Shown: positions 54,859 to 61,098 of the stretch, piece by piece
Position numbering within the stretch: position 1 is the first letter of the stretch
Layout: every line of letters begins with the position of its first letter
Virus record (IMG/VR): IMGVR_UViG_3300012147_000006
Location: 1-64,000 of that record
Length of the DNA: 64,000 nucleotides
Strand: one strand, 5' to 3'
Origin: a virus
Position numbers and translations under genes: made by a program
The notes under the pieces: generated by a model
The model's input: only the letters and a program-made list of their open reading frames with translations
Told to the model about the DNA's origin: nothing
Database searches by the model: none

Positions 54859-55374
54859 TTAAATGTATTTCTTTACTACATCAAAAACATCCTTAGAAAT
54901 CTCCTGCGTTCCACCTGCGAAACACATAATTTCTCCATTGAACCAGTAGCCACCATCTTCTTCATCTCCACCGCCACCGTAGAAGTCGCTTGTATACTCT
55001 TCAAGCCACTCATCAGCGTTTGTTCCATCATCCAATGCAACAACTCCTTTGTGGGTGTATTCGTATTCTCCGTTTCTCTCATCAATAGAGTAAGTGTAGA
55101 AACGTTGACCTTCAAAAGGTTCAAATACACTGCATACATCATCAAAGCCGTCATACATTGCTGGAATATATCCTGTGGCATTCTCAACGTGTTCTTTGAA
55201 AATCTTTGTTAGTACTTTCTTGCACTTGTGGTTCAGAAAATGGTTGTTAATAAGAAGTTTTATTTGCTCTAATCCCTTTTCACTGGCATCATAGCCAAGG
55301 TTAGCAAATTCTTTTTGAAGACTCTCGTTTTGTTGAATAAGCAGAGTCATGCTCATTTCGTTGAAGTAACGCAT
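54859..55374 (-). CDS. Hypothetical protein (171 aa)
   Basis: Helical N-terminus, then a Gly/Asp-rich segment (TSDFYGGGGDEEDGGYWFNG). Not recognised. Marks the left border of the cassette island. Confidence 0.84.
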   Translation of the reverse strand: MRYFNEMSMTLLIQQNESLQKEFANLGYDASEKGLEQIKLLINNHFLNHKCKKVLTKIFKEHVENATGYIPAMYDGFDDVCSVFEPFEGQRFYTYSIDERNGEYEYTHKGVVALDDGTNADEWLEEYTSDFYGGGGDEEDGGYWFNGEIMCFAGGTQEISKDVFDVVKKYI

Positions 55375-55410
55375 AATTTTGAGGTTTTAATTAATTATTC
55401 TTAGGTACTG

Positions 55411-55440
55411 GTATAACGACAGGAATTTAAAAAGTTACAA
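55411..55440 (-). promoter_or_regulatory. Class B promoter
   Basis: Standard; 36 bases to ATG 55374. Overlaps the last codons of the HTH gene, fixing the island border near 55440. Confidence 0.88.
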
Positions 55441-55659
55441 CTTGGCCAACAAGTCGTCAACTGACCATCCATCATTTTCAAATTGTTGCTTAAATCCGTA
55501 CTTCGACAATACAGGCGTCAGTTTTTCAATATGTTCAGCACTCAATTTTCTTCTACCATTAACGTAATGACTTAAAGTTTTAGTTGGCAAATCAGCCTCT
55601 GTTTCCAGTCTACGCAAAGAAAGGCTTGGTCTGTCTTTTAAAAATTCTTCTATACTCAT
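55435..55659 (-). CDS. Small HTH DNA-binding protein
   Basis: 74 aa from ATG 55659 (MSIEEFLKDRPSLSLRRLET). XRE-like helix-turn-helix: LRRLETEADLPTKTLSHYVN then GRRKLSAEHIEKLTPVL, the recognition helix and tail of Cro/CI-type regulators. Probably controls the neighbouring small gene, as in a toxin-antitoxin-like or cassette module (inference). ATGA overlap with the gene before it. Confidence 0.8.
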   Translation of the reverse strand: MSIEEFLKDRPSLSLRRLETEADLPTKTLSHYVNGRRKLSAEHIEKLTPVLSKYGFKQQFENDGWSVDDLLAKL

Positions 55660-55880
55660 AACACTATAACCTTTGTTTCGGGTTTCACATACATACTTTT
55701 GTACCTCAATCCTAAAATAAAAGGTTTTCCACCGCTTTTTACTATTCGAGTTAAGTAACATTTATCTGTATTTTGAGCATAAGAAATGCTTTCCCACACA
55801 ACTCTACCACCTTTCAACTTAAACTTTTGGTCTTGGTAGTTTCCGCAAAGTTCAAATGCTGTTATTTCTTTATATTCCAT
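55656..55880 (-). CDS. Hypothetical protein (74 aa), HTH partner
   Basis: MEYKEITAFELCGNYQDQKF, beta-rich (GRVVWESISYAQNTDKCYLT). Translationally coupled to the HTH gene and overlapping the preceding gene by 19 bases. Candidate partner protein in a two-component module; no toxin motif seen. Confidence 0.75.
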   Translation of the reverse strand: MEYKEITAFELCGNYQDQKFKLKGGRVVWESISYAQNTDKCYLTRIVKSGGKPFILGLRYKSMYVKPETKVIVL

Positions 55881-56071
55881 CCCCAACCTTTTATTTTAGT
55901 TAAATCCTCACCTATCCATCCAATCTCGTTTCCGTTCTCGGTTATAGTTGCTGTCTTTTTTTGTTCAGCGTATTTCTTTGCTTTCCGTTCTATAACGTTT
56001 AAGTCATAAGAAGTTTCAACGCTATTACTAAGCTGTATTGCATAAATCACCATAGTTCTATAATTAATCAT
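55862..56071 (-). CDS. Hypothetical protein (69 aa)
   Basis: ATG 56071 chosen because a host-type promoter ends nine bases upstream; MVIYAIQ at 56053 is an alternative. Basic C-terminus (KTATITENGNEIGWIGEDLT). First gene of a three-gene cassette. Confidence 0.72.
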   Translation of the reverse strand: MINYRTMVIYAIQLSNSVETSYDLNVIERKAKKYAEQKKTATITENGNEIGWIGEDLTKIKGWGWNIKK

Positions 56072-56079
56072 TGTACCAA

Positions 56080-56111
56080 CAAAGGTACTAAATAAAATTG
56101 AGAGTACCAAA
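56080..56111 (-). promoter_or_regulatory. Bacteroidota housekeeping-type promoter
   Basis: TTTG 56111-56108, exactly 20 bases, TACCTTTG 56087-56080. The island genes use host signals, not class B. Confidence 0.82.
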
Positions 56112-56160
56112 TGCAGTACACATAAAGTCGCAACAAAAACTAAGCACAACACAAAATATA

Positions 56161-56221
56161 GTGCATAGCTCGTGCCTCGCTACTACACATACACAAAACG
56201 TTAGCGTTCATTTGCCAACGC
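56161..56221. repeat. attC-like cassette junction, copy 1
   Basis: Contains GTGCATAGC, TACTACACATACACAAAACG and TTAGCG, then GCCAACGC. The 22-base core at 56181-56202 recurs exactly at 56602-56623. The left arm is not a clean partner, so this copy is rearranged. Confidence 0.75.
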
Positions 56222-56225
56222 ATTT

Positions 56226-56495
56226 CTATCTACTTAAAAAATCGTCTATAAAATATGGTCGCATACCTTTTTTAGAACCTGCCGTTGTTAGTTTTTTACC
56301 AGTATTAGCATCTTCAACCCTACTTCCAAGAGAATATGTTTTATATCCTTTTTTGTCTAAATTTATAATATACTTATAATCACCCTTAGTATTAGGTTTC
56401 ACGTATATTACTGCACCATTTCCAAAGTCTGATGGTTTTGATTTTTTAATATCAGCAGTTGTACATACCCATAAATTTTTATCTACTTTTTTCAT
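56226..56495 (-). CDS. Cassette protein (89 aa)
   Basis: ATG 56495 (MKKVDKNLWVCTTADIKKSK). Lys/Gly-rich beta pattern (NGAVIYVKPNTKGDYKYIIN). Single ORF flanked by the repeated junctions; no phage promoter. Not recognised. Confidence 0.75.
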   Translation of the reverse strand: MKKVDKNLWVCTTADIKKSKPSDFGNGAVIYVKPNTKGDYKYIINLDKKGYKTYSLGSRVEDANTGKKLTTAGSKKGMRPYFIDDFLSR

Positions 56496-56512
56496 TTTAT
56501 TGTTGTTTACTG

Positions 56513-56630
56513 CCAACGCTCAAAAACGAAACGCTAACAAAGTGTATATGTAATAAGGCTAAATTAGTTCAGCTCTTCTATTCAATGTACGTGCATAGCC
56601 TTACTACACATACACAAAACGTTCGTGCTG
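56513..56630. repeat. attC-like imperfect palindrome, copy 2
   Basis: AACAAAGTGTATATGTAATA..GGCTA (56536-56561) pairs with TAGCC..TTACTACACATACAC..CGTT (56596-56623) across about 35 bases, giving a long imperfect hairpin bounded by CGCTAAC and GTTCGTGC. Size and form are those of integron attC sites, though the GTTRRRY core is not an exact match. Confidence 0.7.
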
Positions 56631-56661
56631 TAATTAAAGTTTAGTGCTTTTAATGCCATAA

Positions 56662-56901
56662 TTAAATTTCTAAAAATCTACGTATCCAACTTCTAGTATC
56701 AATTAACTTTAGTATTGTTTTTGTAGTCTGCGTATCTAATTCCGCCTTATAACTATGTATTCTCCATTTACCTTTTGGTAGTGGAAATTTTAAAGTGTCC
56801 CATTCAGCACTATTGTTTGTGTCGGCTACTAATTCGTTATTATTAGTAATTCCTACATTCATAAAGTTTTTAGGCAATTCAATATTTAAGTATGTTTTCA
56901 T
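56662..56901 (-). CDS. Cassette protein (79 aa)
   Basis: MKTYLNIELPKNFMNVGITN; LKFPLPKGKWRIHSYKAE. Short single ORF between junctions, without a class B site. Not recognised. Confidence 0.75.
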   Translation of the reverse strand: MKTYLNIELPKNFMNVGITNNNELVADTNNSAEWDTLKFPLPKGKWRIHSYKAELDTQTTKTILKLIDTRSWIRRFLEI

Positions 56902-56929
56902 TTTTTAGAAATTTAATTATTTAGTTCTG

Positions 56930-57000
56930 TTATTAATTCAAGGTTCCGTGCATTTAATGTCGCACTATTCATATAGCAATACGTTGTACACAATGCTAAG
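56930..57000. repeat. Third, diverged cassette junction
   Basis: GCATTGTGTACAACG and CGTTGTACACAATGC-type pairing with GTGCATTTAATGTCGCAC between; similar in plan to the two other junctions but with little direct identity. Confidence 0.5.
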
Positions 57001-57286
57001 CGTACAATGGTTTTTCAGAGTTCACGTTTTCAACCCAAAAAGAATGGCATTCGTCAGGGCTGTTAAATCTTGTGTTCTCAATAAATTCATCAGTTCTACT
57101 TGACGGCATTGGTTCTCTATGAAATTCACCATCTTTACCCAATACCCATTCGTGCATTTTCAGAACCCATTTTTCAGTATCATCTATTTGCAATCTTCTT
57201 TCAATTACAATGGGTCTTTTGTAAAAAATGCACTCTCCTAAGTCAAATTTTACTGCTCTTTCAAGCCATTCTTTTTGATTCATCAT
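56996..57286 (-). CDS. Cassette protein (96 aa)
   Basis: Starts ATGATG (57286 or 57283): MNQKEWLERAVKFDLGECIF. Trp-rich, ends SFWVENVNSEKPLYA. TAG stop within the junction sequence. Right-most gene of the island. Not recognised. Confidence 0.75.
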   Translation of the reverse strand: MMNQKEWLERAVKFDLGECIFYKRPIVIERRLQIDDTEKWVLKMHEWVLGKDGEFHREPMPSSRTDEFIENTRFNSPDECHSFWVENVNSEKPLYA

Positions 57287-57307
57287 ATATTTAAAGTTTT
57301 GTCGTCA

Positions 57308-57577
57308 TTATCCGAAAATGTATTTAACAATCATGTTAACATTATCAGGGTTCAATCCTGAATTTTTTAATCTACCTTTCCACATTGCCAGACCCTGAGC
57401 ATGGCTAACTTCTCCATCACAGTAAAAGTTTTCAGGCGCATGGCTTGGCTCAAGAACAATAACTGCTTGTTCAGGAGTTAGGGAGAGTTGGAATTTCTTG
57501 TCTGCTTTTAATTCAGCCTGACATTCCTTTTCATAATTATTTTGTCTCTCTTCGTACTCTTGTTTGAAATCTTTCAT
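57308..57577 (-). CDS. Hypothetical protein (89 aa)
   Basis: ATG 57577 (MKDFKQEYEERQNNYEKECQ), set by the class B promoter 22 bases upstream; the apparent longer frame is translated promoter. Coiled-coil start and a compact HAQGLAMWKGRLKNSG end. Confidence 0.82.
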   Translation of the reverse strand: MKDFKQEYEERQNNYEKECQAELKADKKFQLSLTPEQAVIVLEPSHAPENFYCDGEVSHAQGLAMWKGRLKNSGLNPDNVNMIVKYIFG

Positions 57578-57599
57578 TGTCTTTTGTTTTAGTCTGGTT

Positions 57600-57629
57600 G
57601 TATAACGATAGCAATTCAAAAAGTTACAA
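57600..57629 (-). promoter_or_regulatory. Class B promoter (TTTTTGAAT variant)
   Basis: Standard; 22 bases to ATG 57577. Confidence 0.88.
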
Positions 57630-57630
57630 A

Positions 57631-57660
57631 CAAAAAAAGAGAGCTTATTCGCTCTCTCTC
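57631..57660 (-). terminator. Intrinsic terminator
   Basis: AGAGAGCGAATAAGCTCTCT hairpin and T7 on the - strand; overlaps the end of the 57645 gene. Confidence 0.85.
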
Positions 57661-57914
57661 TTACTAATAATTATCGTGACGTTCTGGGTGTCATTCTCTT
57701 CGGTTGGAAATTCCCACTCAAACTCTTCGCCTTCATGTTGCATCCGTTCCAACTCATCCTCTTCCAGAGGTACTTTGACAGTAAATTTTTGTTGAGTCAA
57801 TGTTGCCCAAGCTTTTCTAACTCTCTCCTGCTCTTCTGGGTCTTCGCTTGAACAATCTTCAAGGTAACAATTAATTACATTAATCAATATGTCTTGTGCG
57901 TCTGTTATTTTCAT
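57645..57914 (-). CDS. Acidic hypothetical protein (89 aa)
   Basis: MKITDAQDILINVINCYLED then Glu-rich (VPLEEDELERMQHEGEEFEW). Second gene of a class B pair; its tail is encoded within the terminator. Confidence 0.8.
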   Translation of the reverse strand: MKITDAQDILINVINCYLEDCSSEDPEEQERVRKAWATLTQQKFTVKVPLEEDELERMQHEGEEFEWEFPTEENDTQNVTIIISKRESE

Positions 57915-57924
57915 TTTCGTGTTT

Positions 57925-58212
57925 TTAAAAATCAGTATCTAATTGAATGTCCTCTTGTCCATCTTCATACTCAACTTCACATACAAGGAATCCTATTCTG
58001 TTTACATAGTGGAATCCTGCAACGTAAAACATTGTATCATCATCCCCCTCAATAATTGTCCAAACTTTCTTTGTAGTTTTAGCGAGGTTGAAAACGTAGT
58101 CAACTTCTTCTCCGTATGTTTCATACATACATCCGTTGAATCCTGCGTTGTCGTCAAGGTGGTTGGTTTGAGGTTTGAATACCTCGTCAAAATTGTCTTC
58201 TGTAATATTCAT
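57925..58212 (-). CDS. Acidic hypothetical protein (95 aa)
   Basis: MNITEDNFDEVFKPQTNHLD, Asp/Glu-rich alpha/beta protein with aromatic strands (FYVAGFHYVNRIGFLVCEVE). First gene of a class B pair. Confidence 0.82.
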   Translation of the reverse strand: MNITEDNFDEVFKPQTNHLDDNAGFNGCMYETYGEEVDYVFNLAKTTKKVWTIIEGDDDTMFYVAGFHYVNRIGFLVCEVEYEDGQEDIQLDTDF

Positions 58213-58236
58213 GTCGTGTTTTATTGGTTCGTGTCT

Positions 58237-58266
58237 GTATAACGACAGGAATTTAAAAAGTTACAA
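58237..58266 (-). promoter_or_regulatory. Class B promoter
   Basis: Standard; 24 bases to ATG 58212. Confidence 0.9.
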
Positions 58267-58275
58267 ATTAGACAA

Positions 58276-58602
58276 TCAGTTACAAATCACCTTTGGGTCA
58301 TATCCAATAGCAACTTCACCACTCATAAAAATATCGGGGTTGTCTATGTAGTCCAACACTATGGTCGCTCCGTCTTGAATCATCTCTTGGTAAATTGTAA
58401 TACAGTTTTGTCTGAATTCCTCAGGTGAATCAAATCCTCCTTCTTGGTAATAATCCTTAACCTCTATCATTTGACCTGAAAGTTCACACGTAGTTATTAC
58501 TTGTTTTGCATTAATATGGTAATTAAAAATAATGCCTGTGCCAATGGCGTGAAAGTGCCAGTATGTTTGACCTGTGAGTGTAAATAGAGCTGTTCTTTTC
58601 AT
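58276..58602 (-). CDS. Hypothetical protein (108 aa)
   Basis: MKRTALFTLTGQTYWHFHAI; alpha/beta, with TIVLDYIDNPDIFMSGEVAI. ATG four bases from the class B -7, so probably leaderless. Not recognised. Confidence 0.84.
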   Translation of the reverse strand: MKRTALFTLTGQTYWHFHAIGTGIIFNYHINAKQVITTCELSGQMIEVKDYYQEGGFDSPEEFRQNCITIYQEMIQDGATIVLDYIDNPDIFMSGEVAIGYDPKVICN

Positions 58603-58606
58603 ACGT

Positions 58607-58636
58607 GTATAACGATTAATTTTAAAAAAGTTACAA
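58607..58636 (-). promoter_or_regulatory. Class B promoter
   Basis: TTGTAAC and CGTTATAC; four bases to ATG 58602. Lies back to back with a + strand class A promoter. Confidence 0.9.
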
Positions 58637-58653
58637 AAACATTTGGATTTAAT

Positions 58654-58682
58654 AGAACTTTATTCTTATATTTGCGTATAAT
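58654..58682 (+). promoter_or_regulatory. Class A promoter for the tRNA cluster
   Basis: AGAACT 58654-58659 and CGTATAAT 58675-58682, 27 bases before the first tRNA. Confidence 0.87.
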
Positions 58683-58709
58683 AAATAAAAAAGATTACTA
58701 TTTATATAT

Positions 58710-58782
58710 AGTGCGGTGGAGCAGTTGGTAGCTCGCAAGGCTCATAATCTTGAGGTCGTCAGTTCGAGTCTGGCCTGCGCAA
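58710..58782 (+). tRNA. tRNA-Met (CAT)
   Basis: D-arm GAGC-AGTTGGTA-GCTC, anticodon arm CAAGG-CTCATAA-TCTTG with CAT at 58743-58745, T-arm GTCAG-TTCGAGT-CTGGC. Acceptor GTGCGG/CTGCGC has an unpaired first position (A-A), as in initiator-type tRNAs. Could also be a CAT tRNA read as Ile after modification. No encoded CCA. Confidence 0.85.
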
Positions 58783-58796
58783 CAAAAAATAAGAAA

Positions 58797-58871
58797 ATGA
58801 AAAGATTTGTAAACATAGAGAACAGTGAACGTTTGGAGGAGACTCCACTACTTCGCTATGCTCTAAGTTAA
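58797..58871 (+). CDS. 24-aa ORF between tRNAs
   Basis: MKRFVNIENSERLEETPLLR then YALS, TAA. Overlaps a foldable TAGAG/CTCTA and GGAG/CTCC region, so it may instead be part of an RNA. Weak evidence. Confidence 0.25.
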   Translation: MKRFVNIENSERLEETPLLRYALS

Positions 58872-58913
58872 CAAACCAGATTGAGGGATTTTTAAATCGC
58901 AAAATCGTAGTCA

Positions 58914-58945
58914 AGAGGATAGCACAAGTGTTATCCTCTTTTTTT
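58914..58945 (+). terminator. Intrinsic terminator
   Basis: AGAGGATA (58914-58921) pairs with TATCCTCT (58932-58939), then T6. It separates the tRNA-Met unit from the next two tRNAs. Confidence 0.88.
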
Positions 58946-58957
58946 GTGCTTATATTT

Positions 58958-59042
58958 CTTGCGTTATACAAGCGGCTCAAAGTAACTGCCCTTTCAAGGC
59001 AGCCCGAAAGGTTCATCGGTTCGAATCCGATACGCAAGACCA
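58958..59042 (+). tRNA. Class II-like tRNA with TTC anticodon
   Basis: Acceptor CTTGCGT/ACGCAAG, perfect, then A73 and encoded CCA. D-loop AAGCGGCTCAAA and a 12-base variable arm with CC-CGAAA-GG are of the Leu/Ser/Tyr (class II) type. Anticodon arm CTGCC-CTTTCAA-GGCAG gives TTC (Glu codon GAA/GAG). T-arm ATCGG-TTCGAAT-CCGAT. Body and anticodon do not match a normal isotype. Confidence 0.8.
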
Positions 59043-59045
59043 AAC

Positions 59046-59119
59046 GCTCCGTTAGTGTAGCGACCCAACACGTCTCACTTTCTATGAGAAGACCATCGGT
59101 TTGAATCCGATACGGAGTG
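59046..59119 (+). tRNA. tRNA-Glu (TTC)
   Basis: Acceptor GCTCCGT/ACGGAGT (one G-T), D-arm GTGT-AGCGACCCA-ACAC typical of Glu tRNAs, anticodon arm TCTCA-CTTTCTA-TGAGA with TTC, T-arm ATCGG-TTTGAAT-CCGAT. T at position 37 is unusual. Confidence 0.75.
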
Positions 59120-59196
59120 CAAGTTAATAGCCCTATAAACTTAATTGTGAAATTGGGGTTCGATTTTATATTTTTTATCTATTTATAATAAAAATA

Positions 59197-59233
59197 GAAA
59201 AGCGTTACCAAATTAATGATAACGCTTTTTGTA
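59197..59233. terminator. Bidirectional intrinsic terminator
   Basis: AAAAGCGTTA pairs with TAACGCTTTT, A-run and T-run on both sides; serves the + strand tRNAs and the - strand Hc1-like gene. Confidence 0.9.
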
Positions 59234-59250
59234 GTTTAGTTTAAGTTTTC

Positions 59251-59418
59251 TTATTTGTCAGCCTCAACAGATGCAGCTCTATAAGCAGTAACTAATTTTT
59301 TGATTTCACCAATAGCTTTTCTTGCTCTTCCTGCAGATGCTTTAGTTCCTCCGCTGTGTTCAGTTTCAAAAGTTGTCCACAACTCTTGCATTTCTTCGAA
59401 AATCTCTTCTTTGTTCAT
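59251..59418 (-). CDS. Histone H1-like (Hc1) DNA-binding protein
   Basis: 55 aa: MNKEEIFEEMQELWTTFETE, then SGGTKASAGRARKAIGEIKK and LVTAYRAASVEADK. This is the length and layout of the Bacteroidota Hc1-like histone H1 proteins (acidic helix, AGxRARKAxxEIxKL, xFRxxS). It should coat or bend DNA. The host-type promoter upstream suggests early expression and capture from a host. Confidence 0.82.
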   Translation of the reverse strand: MNKEEIFEEMQELWTTFETEHSGGTKASAGRARKAIGEIKKLVTAYRAASVEADK

Positions 59419-59438
59419 AATTTATGTTTTAATTTACA

Positions 59439-59470
59439 CAAATGTATGAATAAAGATTTTAATTACCAAA
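59439..59470 (-). promoter_or_regulatory. Bacteroidota housekeeping-type promoter
   Basis: TTTG 59470-59467, exactly 20 bases, TACATTTG 59446-59439; 20 bases to ATG 59418. Confidence 0.82.
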
Positions 59471-59504
59471 ATTAAATGAGGCACAGGGGGAGGAATTTAG
59501 TTCT

Positions 59505-59545
59505 TAGTCGTTATTCAACGTCCAGTTATTTTAAAAAGTTACAAA
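59505..59545 (-). promoter_or_regulatory. Decayed class B promoter
   Basis: TTGTAACTTTTTAAAA is intact at 59544-59529, but CGTTATAC is missing at the required distance (TCGTT-like words only). Probably inactive; lies just after the 59539 stop. Confidence 0.55.
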
Positions 59546-59922
59546 ATGTCAGTCTTTATTAGTTTCATAATCTCATCAACTCCACCATCAATAAGGGAGA
59601 GTTTCTTTTCTAAGGGAGAGCCGTCAGTAAAAGTTAACCTTGGTTTTGCGTTTAAATCATAAACAACGTTGGTAACAGCTTTTTTAATCTCATTTTTTAA
59701 AGCCTCTCGCTGCTCCTGTTGCCATTTCTTTACTTCTGCAACAGTTTCTATAACATAAGGGTCAAACTGGTACTCTGGGTCTCTCCAGTATGGCTCACCG
59801 TTTATTACAACTCCAATAACAACTCCTTCTTCATCGCTGTCATTTGTTTTATAACCATCCATGTGTACAACTCCGTTTTCATCAACGTGGTCTGTAAGAA
59901 TTTCTGTGAATTTGCTTTTCAT
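59539..59922 (-). CDS. Hypothetical protein (127 aa)
   Basis: MKSKFTEILTDHVDENGVVH; YWRDPEYQFDPYVIETVAEV; C-terminal helices with two CTCTCCC words in the sense strand. Second gene of a class B pair. Not recognised. Confidence 0.83.
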   Translation of the reverse strand: MKSKFTEILTDHVDENGVVHMDGYKTNDSDEEGVVIGVVINGEPYWRDPEYQFDPYVIETVAEVKKWQQEQREALKNEIKKAVTNVVYDLNAKPRLTFTDGSPLEKKLSLIDGGVDEIMKLIKTDIL

Positions 59923-59947
59923 TATGTCGTGTTTTATAAAATTAGAA

Positions 59948-60133
59948 TTATTTGCTCTCTAAAAATCTTCTGAATGCAATGTCAACATCTCCGCTGTGCC
60001 AATCTTTTGGGTCAGCTGTCTCTTTGACATCATCCACAATGAAATCAACAATCTCTTCATGGTTCTCTGGTTTGTCTATTCCAATTGCTGGGTAAGTTGT
60101 TCCAGTTAAATATGTATCTACGAATTTTCTCAT
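59948..60133 (-). CDS. Hypothetical protein (61 aa)
   Basis: MRKFVDTYLTGTTYPAIGID; ENHEEIVDFIVDDVKETADP. Acidic helices. First gene of a class B pair with the 127-aa gene. Confidence 0.78.
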   Translation of the reverse strand: MRKFVDTYLTGTTYPAIGIDKPENHEEIVDFIVDDVKETADPKDWHSGDVDIAFRRFLESK

Positions 60134-60176
60134 CTCTTAAAATGTTTCTATGGTAAGTTCTATTTGTTTCATATTA

Positions 60177-60206
60177 ATATAACGATAGGGTTTTAAAAAG
60201 TTACAA
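60177..60206 (-). promoter_or_regulatory. Class B promoter
   Basis: TTGTAAC and CGTTATAT; 43 bases to ATG 60133. Confidence 0.87.
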
Positions 60207-60491
60207 TTAGTGTTTTACAAACCTCTCTTCACTACCATAAAATGAAGCCATACACATTACAGTTCTTGAAATTTTATTAAGCAAACCTGCTTCAATGTTA
60301 ATTTTATGGTTTGGTAAAAATGCTCTAAACTGACGGTGCAATGTTTTCATTTGAAATTCCAACTGCTTATCGTTGAATACTGTTATTTCGAAATTCATTC
60401 CAGTAGTTTTAATTCCTTTTTTGTCTTCTACGACCTTGCCGTTCTCATCTCGAATGGCAACGCTAATTAAGTATGTAGTATCTTTTTCCAT
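60207..60491 (-). CDS. Hypothetical protein (94 aa)
   Basis: MEKDTTYLISVAIRDENGKV then EITVFNDKQLEFQMKTLHRQ. Beta-strand start, helical end. Four bases from the class B -7; probably leaderless. Confidence 0.82.
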   Translation of the reverse strand: MEKDTTYLISVAIRDENGKVVEDKKGIKTTGMNFEITVFNDKQLEFQMKTLHRQFRAFLPNHKINIEAGLLNKISRTVMCMASFYGSEERFVKH

Positions 60492-60495
60492 ATAT

Positions 60496-60525
60496 GTATA
60501 ACGATAGGTTTTTAAAAAGTTACAA
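60496..60525 (-). promoter_or_regulatory. Class B promoter
   Basis: TTGTAAC 60525-60519, CGTTATAC 60503-60496; four bases to ATG 60491. Confidence 0.9.
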
Positions 60526-60552
60526 GCTGACGCTTTTCCGCTGCGCTTACAA

Positions 60553-61047
60553 TTAAACGCTTTTTGACCACTTCTCTTGTGTCATTTGAATAATCTCTTC
60601 TAATACGAACTGACCTTTGTAAGGCATCTTTGACTCAACGCCTTTGGCTTTAGCAAGGGAGACATCAACTTTGTCTGTAAGCTCCTTATACAATTCGTCA
60701 ACTACATTCATTAACTCTGGGTACTTTAACCTTTTGTTAATCTCATGCGCACCTTCAACATCTTTGTTCCAGAGCAATCCAACTAAGGGAGAGTTCACCA
60801 GTGGTGCATCTAAGCAATCTTGGTAAGCCTCACCACTCAAAATAGAATCTACTTCCGTTTGAATAGCTGACTGAATATTTCTATAAAGCCTTTGCTTGTA
60901 ATGTCCAGGTGAAGCTTTGAACTGCGCCAGAGTCAATTTTTTTAATCCAAACTCTGGGTGTTCAGTTGTGTTCGCTTCCGTTTCTATGAACGCCAGAGAA
61001 AGTGCTTCTGGAAATGTTCTGAGTATATGTGCTATGGATAATTTCAT
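60553..61047 (-). CDS. Hypothetical protein (164 aa)
   Basis: Start fixed at ATG 61047 (MKLSIAHILRTFPEALSLAF), four bases from the class B -7; the longer frame upstream (NFLKTCRYT) is translated promoter. Helical, with KSKMPYKGQFVLEEIIQMTQ-like end. Not recognised. Confidence 0.84.
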   Translation of the reverse strand: MKLSIAHILRTFPEALSLAFIETEANTTEHPEFGLKKLTLAQFKASPGHYKQRLYRNIQSAIQTEVDSILSGEAYQDCLDAPLVNSPLVGLLWNKDVEGAHEINKRLKYPELMNVVDELYKELTDKVDVSLAKAKGVESKMPYKGQFVLEEIIQMTQEKWSKSV

Positions 61048-61051
61048 AATT

Positions 61052-61081
61052 GTATAACGACAGGTTTTTAAAAAGTTACAA
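61052..61081 (-). promoter_or_regulatory. Class B promoter
   Basis: Standard; four bases to ATG 61047. Confidence 0.9.
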
Positions 61082-61098
61082 TTTATCTTGTGTCTCAA

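Noticed and set aside
59120-59196. Fourth tRNA after the Glu gene (GGGGTTCGATTTT)
   Set aside because: Only a T-loop-like word is present; no acceptor or anticodon stem can be drawn.
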